Part shown: in pieces, positions 6,367-12,017 of the stretch
How the letters are laid out: every line of letters begins with the position of its first letter
Position numbering within the stretch: the first letter of the stretch is position 1
NCBI GenBank assembly: GCA_003447535.1
Contig: DLYY01000012.1
Location: 1-12,017, forward strand
Origin: Bacteroidota bacterium
Lineage (GTDB): Bacteria > Bacteroidota > Bacteroidia > Chitinophagales > UBA8649
Direction: 5' to 3'
Length of the DNA: 12,017 nt
Notes under the pieces: generated by a model
The model's input: the letters and a program-made list of their open reading frames with translations, nothing else
Told to the model about the DNA's origin: nothing
The model's database searches: none
Translations under genes and position numbers: made by a program

Positions 6367-7401
6367 TCAAAATGCCTTCCAACCCTGTGCGGTAAGGGGA
6401 TAGTGCTGATTGGTTCTCGACGTTAAAAAGGAACCTTTCTCTGCCTTGTGGAGAATTCCAATTTCAATACAATCGGGTACTTCTGCTCGGATACGATCCG
6501 CTAAGGAAGGGTCAACGGTAAAGAGCAACTCATAATCTTCGCCACCATTCATCGCCGAGGTTATGGGATCAATATTAAGCTCAAGAGACAAGTCATAAGT
6601 CTCTTGCTGAATAGGCACAAACTGCTCATGGACTTCAACACCCACCTTGCTCGACTTCGCTAGATGAAGGCATTCAGAACTCAACCCATCACTGATATCA
6701 ATCATAGCTGTTGGGACAATGGACGCTTTAGCAAGTGCCTCAATTACGTCATATCTTGCCTCTGGTTTAAGTTGTCTTCCTACGACATAGTCGTGCCCTT
6801 CAAGTTCGGGCTGCATATCAGGATTTTGAAGGAAAATCTGCTTCTCTCGATTTAAAACCTGAAGTCCCATATAAGCCCCTCCTAGATTACCCGTTACAAA
6901 AAGTGCATCACCGGGATTAGCACCACTTCGAAGCACAAGCTGTTCTTTTTTAACACGGCCATAGGCTGTTACTGAGATTGTCGAGCCACTCAGACTCGAT
7001 GTGGTATCTCCACCCACAATATCGACGTTATAAAATGACGCGGCACGCTCCATACCCTTATATAATTCTTCCACCGCTTCAACCGAATACTTACTCGAAA
7101 GTGATAAGCCAATCACTACATGACTTGGTTTGCCGTTCATAGCATAGATATCTGAAATGGAAGAAACAATGGCTTTATAACCCACATGCTGTAATGGACA
7201 ATACATCAAATCAAAATGCAAGCCCTCTACCATTGCATCCACAGATAGCAAGGTGTAGTCTTCACCGTTGTCTATTACTGCACAGTCATCGCCAATGCCA
7301 TGAACGGTTGAGCGATAGCGACTACTTACCATCGATTGAATGCGGTCAATAAGGCCAAACTCTCCAAGTTCGGAAACATCTGTTCGTGTGGGTTTTGTCA
7401 T
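6367..7401 (-). CDS. thiL: Thiamine-monophosphate kinase
   Basis: A 344-residue cytoplasmic kinase that phosphorylates thiamine monophosphate to thiamine diphosphate with ATP. The ThiL/PurM-type motifs appear in order: ELGEFGLIDRI (11-21), GIGDDCAV (35-42), VDAMVEG (54-60), SDIYAMNGKP (83-92), GGDTT (130-134), DISDGLSSE (235-243) and GGEDYELLF (286-294). The acidic residues in GDD, VDA, GGD and ISD bind Mg-ATP. The ATG at 7401 is preferred because it places LGEFGLID at the usual distance from the N terminus; an ATG at 7419 and a TTG at 7455 are in frame but add residues not typical of the family and cut into the space needed by the divergent CPBP gene. No other thiamine gene and no TPP riboswitch is visible nearby, so it is a lone biosynthetic gene. 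Confidence 0.93.
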   Translation of the reverse strand: MTKPTRTDVSELGEFGLIDRIQSMVSSRYRSTVHGIGDDCAVIDNGEDYTLLSVDAMVEGLHFDLMYCPLQHVGYKAIVSSISDIYAMNGKPSHVVIGLSLSSKYSVEAVEELYKGMERAASFYNVDIVGGDTTSSLSGSTISVTAYGRVKKEQLVLRSGANPGDALFVTGNLGGAYMGLQVLNREKQIFLQNPDMQPELEGHDYVVGRQLKPEARYDVIEALAKASIVPTAMIDISDGLSSECLHLAKSSKVGVEVHEQFVPIQQETYDLSLELNIDPITSAMNGGEDYELLFTVDPSLADRIRAEVPDCIEIGILHKAEKGSFLTSRTNQHYPLTAQGWKAF

Positions 7402-7457
7402 ATTCTTTTTGTTTACCATGGTATACCTCTCGGAAAGTCCAAAATTATTTGACAAAT

Positions 7458-8078
7458 TTGAGGAAATCTAAGGCAATTAGCACTATTCAACCCCTTCCGA
7501 TTTCTCAATTACTCTTTTTAGGGCTCATTACCCTCTTGGGAATGGGCGGTCTTGGTCTTGTTTTACTGCCTTATACTTCGGAGGTAACCTGGCAAATCCT
7601 CTTCGAAAAATCATACAATCACCTGTATTCCAGCCTTGCTCTAGGAGGAGGTATTGGCCTTGGAGCAAGCTTAGTTAGCCTCTTTATATCGCGATCATTT
7701 CCCACAAGTGATTTAGAACGTAAACTTCGACAGCGCCTGCCCCTTCATTCGATGTCCAGCCTTACTATTGTGTTTCTATCTCTCTGTGCAGGAATAGGGG
7801 AAGAGTTGCTGTTTCGTGGACCACTTCTTTTTGGACTTTTTGAGTATATCAGTTTGCCAGCGGGTATTCTGATTAATGCAATCTTCTTTGTGGGTCTCCA
7901 TGGCTACCTAAACCCAAAACAGGATTTACCATGGGTTCTCCGACTATGGCTCGTTACCTTTTCCGGTGCACTAGGCCTTATCACTCTAAGCTTTAGTATA
8001 GTATGCGCAATTATAGCACACACAATCTATGACCTTGTTTTATTGCATGCTATGCGTCGCGATTCACTTTCTTCGTAA
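7458..8078 (+). CDS. CPBP-family intramembrane metalloprotease
   Basis: About 206 residues with roughly five or six membrane segments. The three CPBP (Abi/CaaX protease-like) motifs are intact: EELLFR (Glu115, Glu116, Arg120), FVGLH (Phe144 to His148) and HTIYD (His188 to Asp192). The Glu and His residues bind the catalytic metal within the membrane. The start is uncertain: no ATG exists before the first membrane helix. TTG at 7458 gives a normal short lead of about 15 residues before the first helix, TTG at 7449 adds three, and GTG at 7386 would extend the gene into the thiL coding region. The gene is head-to-head with thiL and its 3' end overlaps the next minus-strand gene by 15 bases. In bacteria this family ranges from prenyl-protein-type proteases to bacteriocin immunity; nothing here identifies the substrate. 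Confidence 0.85.
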   Translation: MRKSKAISTIQPLPISQLLFLGLITLLGMGGLGLVLLPYTSEVTWQILFEKSYNHLYSSLALGGGIGLGASLVSLFISRSFPTSDLERKLRQRLPLHSMSSLTIVFLSLCAGIGEELLFRGPLLFGLFEYISLPAGILINAIFFVGLHGYLNPKQDLPWVLRLWLVTFSGALGLITLSFSIVCAIIAHTIYDLVLLHAMRRDSLSS

Positions 8079-8546
8079 CATAGAAGGGTGGGCTTCATAC
8101 CAAAGCTTTTTTTCTTCGGAGAATCCAAAACTCACTTCAGTAAGCGTATCAGAAAGTTCCTTATACAAGGCCTCCTTATGCTTTAAGGGAAGATGAATGC
8201 GCTCTTGCACTCTGCCTATTGTCCAGATACAAAGCACAGCCTTTTTTGCCAGCAAAATGCCAAAGGGCTGCAGCTGAACTTCTTCAAAATAGATCCAGCT
8301 TACTTGATGAGTTTCGCTCGTTACAAGCTGCCACACGGGATGTCGATCGATGCGAAAGGAACTTTTCAAGCGCCATGTAATCAAACTGGATACCATGACA
8401 AGTAGCAGAAACAAAGCAATAGGTTGACGTTGAAATATATATCCAATACATGCACCTAGTATAAACAGTAATGCTAGGGCGAAAAACAACTTAAAGTTTC
8501 TTTCGCGGCGAATAATCTTTTTAAGTAAAGGGTATTTATTCTCCAT
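8064..8546 (-). CDS. Hypothetical protein with two membrane segments and a C-terminal soluble domain
   Basis: A 160-residue protein I do not recognise. A basic N terminus (residues 9-19, KKIIRRERNFK) is followed by two hydrophobic segments (about 20-37 and 42-58) separated by a short QRQP turn, and then a soluble portion (62-160) with alternating strands (WQLVTSE, QVSWIYFEEVQL, GILLAKKAVLCIWTI, RIHLPL) and a helix (EALYKELSDTLTEV). The strand-rich part followed by one helix resembles the general plan of PH-like domains fused to two TM helices, but this is only an impression. By the positive-inside rule both ends face the cytoplasm. It follows the DUF5686 gene by 20 bases and has AGGAA 5 bases before its ATG. 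Its last 15 bases overlap the CPBP gene end tail to tail. Confidence 0.7.
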   Translation of the reverse strand: MENKYPLLKKIIRRERNFKLFFALALLFILGACIGYIFQRQPIALFLLLVMVSSLITWRLKSSFRIDRHPVWQLVTSETHQVSWIYFEEVQLQPFGILLAKKAVLCIWTIGRVQERIHLPLKHKEALYKELSDTLTEVSFGFSEEKKLWYEAHPSMLRRK

Positions 8547-8551
8547 ATCTG

Positions 8552-8556
8552 TTCCT
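8552..8556 (-). promoter_or_regulatory. Shine-Dalgarno-like AGGAA for the two-TM protein gene
   Basis: AGGAA on the minus strand lies 5 bases before the ATG at 8546. It stands out because the other starts in the window lack a recognisable Shine-Dalgarno sequence, as is usual in Bacteroidota. It supports the chosen start. Confidence 0.4.
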
Positions 8557-8566
8557 AGCCTTCAGC

Positions 8567-11308
8567 CTAGAACTTCGGAGAGAAGGAGATTTTAACTCCA
8601 AACCGATCGGGCTCGATTCCAGAATTTGGTAGGGCATCCAAAGCAGAAAGACGCCATATAAAATCAAGACGGAAAACATACAATATGTTTTCAATGCCAA
8701 AGCCAACCTCAAAGTAGGGTTTGTTGGCAATCCTTGTGCCCTCAGGTAGATCAAGTTCCTCTTTATTTCTTGCTGAAAAGTCTCCAATTAACACTTTACC
8801 AGTAAGGATGGTTCGAAGCTTAAGTCGATTGATTCCTGGAATACGATTTAATATCTGACCATCAAAGTGATGATCAACCCATAGAGTAGCAAAGCGATCT
8901 GAGATAAACTCAAACTCACGAATCATGTTAAAACCTCTCGTGAGGTAGAAGTATCCATTGTTCCCTTCATGAATAAAGGTGAGCGGATAAGGTATCTCGC
9001 CAAAGATATACCCGGCACGCATCGTATAACGCGTATAGCCTGCCTTATGACTAAACCGATGGTAATAGTTCATGTATATACGCTGATAGGCATAATCCCC
9101 TCCCAAAGGAGCAATTTTTGAACTGGACGGAGGTTTGATGCCAAAGGCAAAATCAAGCTCAATAATTGGCTTAAGCGAAGTAGTTGAAATTCGGCGGTAA
9201 GGAAATTGCAGCCAAGTTTCGCCAAGGCCAATACGTGCACGCAACCTCACCTCAGATACATCGAAGCGATCTAACAACTCGACCGTGCCATTCGTTTCGT
9301 TAGTACGTATAAACTCTAAGTTACCATCAGTCGGAAGGTAAGACCGCCTTGACAACCTCAATTCTGTAGTCAAGCCATGGACCCATTCCCGTGTGTATGC
9401 TCCTCGATATTCCTCTACACGCATGATTTTATTGAGTGGTCCATTTCGCAAGAAAGCCTCTACTAAGTCATCATGGTCGGTGGGGTCATCATTTTCTACA
9501 TTGCTTAAAAACCTAAAATCGTCTTGATACGATAGCAGAAGGTTATGCCAGCGCTCATTGCGCGTTGGTAGGTTAAAGAATGCTCGCCCTAAATATTTCC
9601 AATCGCGATCTTTCGTTCCATAGGCTGCATAGCCCCACAACTGAAAAGCCTCCGACAGGGCATCGGTTGTCCGCAAGGCTAGTTTAGGTCGAACGCCTTC
9701 AATCTCGTTCCAGCTTACCGTCTCATCGATTCTCCCGACCTCAAGAATGCCAAAAGGCATATAGCCTGTTACGGCAAAATCAGCCAACCACTTCCATGTG
9801 GTAAAGGCAGGCTTTTTCTTGACGGAATCAATCATCAAGAAGATATTTTCTTGTTGTTGAGTGAGCTCAACGATGCGATTGTCTTGCCAATACCCTGAAT
9901 CTCTGCTGTAGGCTGCAGAGTCAAACTGAAGCTTCTCTCCGCGAAAAAGAGTATCAGGGAGATCCGATCCGATTTGAATATCAGCTTTAGTCTTGGTCTG
10001 TTGCAGGAGGATTTGCATCTTCTCACGACGCTTTTGCTTTAAGCTTTTCTTATGCCCCCGCCGATCATAGTTCACATTGTCAATTTGTGTTTGATAGTCC
10101 TCTTTTAGGATTTGCTGTTCCTCACGAGATAGTTTCTCATCTTTGAGTAACATCTTGAGTTCAGATTTCAGGGAATCTTTTAAGTCCTTGCAGCTATCTA
10201 TAGAATACTTGATATCTTCTGTAGTCAAATGACGAATATCAGTCGACCGCTTGAAGATGGAAAATCCAACACGCATATAGTTGCGTACATCGACCCATTG
10301 ACTATCAATTTTTTCAAAGTCCTGTTTGACATAAAACGTATTAACAAAATTGAGATTGGCCTTGGGTGGTAAAACAAACTCAAAAGACAAGATAGCATAG
10401 GTCGAGTCTTCCACCCAAGCTGTTCCTGAAAGGGCTAACATCTGTACTTGTCGAGGGGAAAAATCCAATCTGAAGCGCTTTACGCCATCGACTACCATAC
10501 TATCGGTCAAGAAGTATCTGTATGAGGATAATCCTGTGTTTGAAAAAGGACTAGCAAAAGATTTACCCCCTGCTAAAAAGACATCATCATACGCCGTAAA
10601 AGGAGGAAAGAGCTCATTGAGTAACTCCGCCTTACTGCCATCTCGCTCAGCTCCTGAAAACTGAGAAGCATTGACATACTCCACTCGTTTGTTTGGATTG
10701 TTTTCTACGTATATATCGGATAGTCGTTCAGCTAGAACGGCGGGCATAACCTCTACCCCGTCTACAGTATCTGCGTAATCAAAGATAAACCAAAAAGGTT
10801 TGAAGAGCTTGATTGTCTTTATACCTGAAGCAACATTGTATACCCCAATTTGAACCTGCGACTGTTCTTTAAACTCATACGAATCAAAATATTCTGGAGC
10901 ATTGTCTTTTTTATGGTCAATCACCATTTTTTGGAGGCTGACAGCCTTTTCATCTCTGTATCTTCGCTGGCGACGACCAGATACAACAATCTCCCCAAGA
11001 TCACTCGAACTGTACTCAAGTTTTATAGATATTAGCTGATCGATCCCTCGCACAATCTGCATCTCAATTTCGATATAACCTAGCGCACTAAATTGTACAA
11101 AATCAGAGCGAGTTCTTCCAGATAAGAGAAAGTCACCATCCGCATTACTTAATGTAGTTCCTGCACCATCCCTAAATTTTACTTCAGCATAGGGTACGGT
11201 TTCTCCATCGGAGTCAACTATCTTCCCTCGTACCGTTGTCATAGGCTGAGCCATGGCAGCAACAAACACCAGAAGGGATATAAAAAGACTGAGAATGTGT
11301 TTACTCAC
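8567..11308 (-). CDS. DUF5686-family outer-membrane protein with N-terminal carboxypeptidase-regulatory-like domain
   Basis: A 913-residue exported protein. A signal peptide (residues 1-20, ending AAMA) precedes a CarbopepD_reg_2-type beta-sandwich (about 24-110: VRGKIVDSDGETVPYAEV, then SNADGDFLLS and the VQFSALGY segment, ending LGEIVVSG). The middle (about 120-365) is the DUF5686 domain, followed by a highly charged Lys/Glu-rich, probably coiled-coil stretch (about 371-445). From about 505 to the end, alternating aromatic strands and a final Phe (GVKISFSPKF) point to an outer-membrane beta barrel. The start is GTG at 11308, the only start that keeps the signal peptide. It lacks a TonB plug, so it is not a TonB-dependent receptor despite the similar N-terminal domain. 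The family is widespread in Bacteroidota with no established function. A strong hairpin lies directly upstream and the two-TM gene directly downstream. Confidence 0.85.
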   Translation of the reverse strand: MSKHILSLFISLLVFVAAMAQPMTTVRGKIVDSDGETVPYAEVKFRDGAGTTLSNADGDFLLSGRTRSDFVQFSALGYIEIEMQIVRGIDQLISIKLEYSSSDLGEIVVSGRRQRRYRDEKAVSLQKMVIDHKKDNAPEYFDSYEFKEQSQVQIGVYNVASGIKTIKLFKPFWFIFDYADTVDGVEVMPAVLAERLSDIYVENNPNKRVEYVNASQFSGAERDGSKAELLNELFPPFTAYDDVFLAGGKSFASPFSNTGLSSYRYFLTDSMVVDGVKRFRLDFSPRQVQMLALSGTAWVEDSTYAILSFEFVLPPKANLNFVNTFYVKQDFEKIDSQWVDVRNYMRVGFSIFKRSTDIRHLTTEDIKYSIDSCKDLKDSLKSELKMLLKDEKLSREEQQILKEDYQTQIDNVNYDRRGHKKSLKQKRREKMQILLQQTKTKADIQIGSDLPDTLFRGEKLQFDSAAYSRDSGYWQDNRIVELTQQQENIFLMIDSVKKKPAFTTWKWLADFAVTGYMPFGILEVGRIDETVSWNEIEGVRPKLALRTTDALSEAFQLWGYAAYGTKDRDWKYLGRAFFNLPTRNERWHNLLLSYQDDFRFLSNVENDDPTDHDDLVEAFLRNGPLNKIMRVEEYRGAYTREWVHGLTTELRLSRRSYLPTDGNLEFIRTNETNGTVELLDRFDVSEVRLRARIGLGETWLQFPYRRISTTSLKPIIELDFAFGIKPPSSSKIAPLGGDYAYQRIYMNYYHRFSHKAGYTRYTMRAGYIFGEIPYPLTFIHEGNNGYFYLTRGFNMIREFEFISDRFATLWVDHHFDGQILNRIPGINRLKLRTILTGKVLIGDFSARNKEELDLPEGTRIANKPYFEVGFGIENILYVFRLDFIWRLSALDALPNSGIEPDRFGVKISFSPKF

Positions 11309-11312
11309 GGTA

Positions 11313-11320
11313 CAAAAATA
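11313..11320 (-). promoter_or_regulatory. Perfect TAnnTTTG -7 box next to the DUF5686 start
   Basis: On the minus strand TATTTTTG (11320-11313) matches the Bacteroidota -7 consensus exactly and lies four bases before the GTG at 11308. If used, the transcript would begin at or next to the start codon (leaderless). It sits inside the T-tract of the upstream terminator, and no -33 TTTG is visible because that position falls in the hairpin, so chance occurrence in a T-rich run is a real alternative. Confidence 0.3.
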
Positions 11321-11354
11321 AAAAAGGGGATGTGAAACACACCCCCTTTTTTTT
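11314..11354 (-). terminator. Rho-independent terminator after the T9SS-exported protein gene
   Basis: Arms GGGG-A-TGTG (11326-11334) and CACA-C-CCCC (11338-11346) pair around a three-base loop (11335-11337). Read on the minus strand the central pair is G-U, giving nine continuous pairs, whereas on the plus strand it is an A-C mismatch; the orientation therefore fits minus-strand transcription. The stem is followed by TTTTTTATTTTT on the minus strand and preceded by eight A residues. It lies 19 bases after the TAA of the right-edge gene and ends 5 bases before the DUF5686 start. Confidence 0.85.
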
Positions 11355-11372
11355 GGTTGTTTTTCGGATTAC

Positions 11373-12017
11373 TTAATCAATGAAGAGTTGTAGGCTCTCT
11401 ACCTGGGCAATGCCCTCGAGTGAAAGCGTATACACTCCAGTGGCTAACCCATCAATCGATAGCATAGCCTCTCCTTGTGTAATCAGCGTCGAGGCCACGA
11501 CCTTGCCTTCCATATTGTATAGATTGGCTACTGTATGGGATCCGTGTGCCACAATGCGTACGTAATCCTCAGTTACCAATACTTGAGATTGACCGAGTAA
11601 CACATCACTTGTAGATGACACTTTATCGGTCATCTCAATCGTACAGCTTGTGCGTACCTCACAGCCTAACTCCGTATACCCTAGAAATATTAGCTCATAC
11701 GTGCCGGCTGCTAATGACGTCCATACAAAATCAATGCTCTCTGAAATAACAACACCATCAATCATCCATTCTCCAGTCATTGGAGATACAAACGATACAC
11801 TGTTACCTACCTCATCAGATACATCACTTAAGCTTACTACTGGTAATAATGCCGTCTCTACGTATACCACATCTGTTAAGCTTGTGTATGCATTCGCTAG
11901 GTTAACTGTTAAGTTACCTGTTGTATGTACTGGCATATCGATAGCTCCGCTTAATACCCCTGTGCTTACTACACCTTGAGCATCGCTGATCACATAGTTC
12001 CATGCAACCTCCTGGCC
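11373..12017 (-). CDS. C-terminal end of a T9SS-exported, probably multidomain surface protein (runs off right edge)
   Basis: The last 214 residues of a larger protein; the frame is open through base 12017, so the GTG at 11993 is an internal Val codon and not the start. Residues about 1-45 look like the end of one beta-sandwich repeat (WNYVISDAQGVVSTG). Residues about 50-130 form another Ig/PKD-like unit (GEWMIDGVVISESIDFVWTS in two parts, LAAGTYELIFLGYTELGCEV) with a Cys pair in GCEVRTSC. Residues about 140-214 are a type A T9SS sorting domain (HTVANLYNMEGKVV, then GLATGVYTLSLEG). Such ends occur on adhesins and large secreted enzymes; which this is cannot be told from the fragment. It is followed by a strong terminator, so it is transcribed separately from DUF5686 unless there is read-through. 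Confidence 0.8.
   Translation of the reverse strand, partial: GQEVAWNYVISDAQGVVSTGVLSGAIDMPVHTTGNLTVNLANAYTSLTDVVYVETALLPVVSLSDVSDEVGNSVSFVSPMTGEWMIDGVVISESIDFVWTSLAAGTYELIFLGYTELGCEVRTSCTIEMTDKVSSTSDVLLGQSQVLVTEDYVRIVAHGSHTVANLYNMEGKVVASTLITQGEAMLSIDGLATGVYTLSLEGIAQVESLQLFID

Noticed and set aside
7402..7457. TPP riboswitch in front of thiL
   Set aside because: The gap is too short and lacks the conserved thi-box CUGAGA core.
7458..8078. CPBP protease as a phage-defence or bacteriocin-immunity (Abi) gene
   Set aside because: The family name invites it, but there is no toxin, bacteriocin or defence gene nearby and the neighbours are housekeeping genes.
8536..8787. Minus-strand frame spanning the end of DUF5686 and the start of the two-TM gene
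   Set aside because: It is out of frame with both well-supported genes and encodes an implausible composition.
8567..11308. TonB-dependent receptor (SusC-like)
   Set aside because: The carboxypeptidase-regulatory-like domain is shared, but there is no plug domain or TonB box and the middle matches DUF5686.
11650..11979. Plus-strand open frame at the right edge
   Set aside because: It is antisense to the T9SS-domain protein and is Thr/Ser-rich as expected for the shadow of Val/Thr repeats.

Overview
The window looks like a chromosomal, housekeeping-rich stretch from a member of the Bacteroidota. The evidence is two proteins ending in type IX secretion (T9SS/Por) C-terminal sorting domains, a DUF5686 outer-membrane protein with an N-terminal carboxypeptidase-regulatory-like domain, Bacteroidota-style DadA-like and ThiL proteins, few Shine-Dalgarno sequences and several TAnnTTTG-like -7 boxes. 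I see no insertion sequence, phage gene, CRISPR array, tRNA or rRNA, and no gene-free stretch longer than about 100 bases.

Left block, minus strand, 4201 down to the left edge: six tightly packed genes that read as one transcript. They are an ABA4-like membrane protein, an EGF-domain lipoprotein (4-base gap), a secreted esterase/depolymerase-like hydrolase with a T9SS domain (ATGA overlap), a DadA-like FAD oxidoreductase (1-base overlap, apparently starting at ATT), an RluA-family pseudouridine synthase (8-base overlap, TTG start) and, after 37 bases, the start of a TrmH/SpoU tRNA 2'-O-methyltransferase that runs off the edge.

Middle block: divergently, at 4274-5784 on the plus strand, an M29 aminopeptidase and a GtrA-family membrane protein are coupled through a GTGA overlap. 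They converge on a small outer-membrane beta-barrel protein (minus, 5791-6273). Upstream of that is thiL (minus, about 6367-7401), head-to-head with a CPBP intramembrane protease (plus, about 7458-8078).

Right block, minus strand: the CPBP gene overlaps by 15 bases, tail to tail, with an unrecognised two-TM protein. That protein follows the 913-residue DUF5686 gene by 20 bases. A strong hairpin terminator separates DUF5686 from the 3' end of a further T9SS-exported protein that runs off the right edge.

The genes do not make up one recognisable pathway. The left end leans towards RNA modification (TrmH, RluA), the middle of that operon towards the cell envelope and secretion, and thiL is a lone thiamine-diphosphate gene. 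No clear novel defence or metabolic system is evident. The most notable points are the ATT start that restores the FAD-binding motif of the oxidoreductase, the high share of non-ATG starts (5 of 13 visible), the coupled EGF-lipoprotein/T9SS-hydrolase pair, the ABA4-like gene heading an unrelated operon, and a terminator whose T-tract contains a perfect -7 box four bases before a GTG start.
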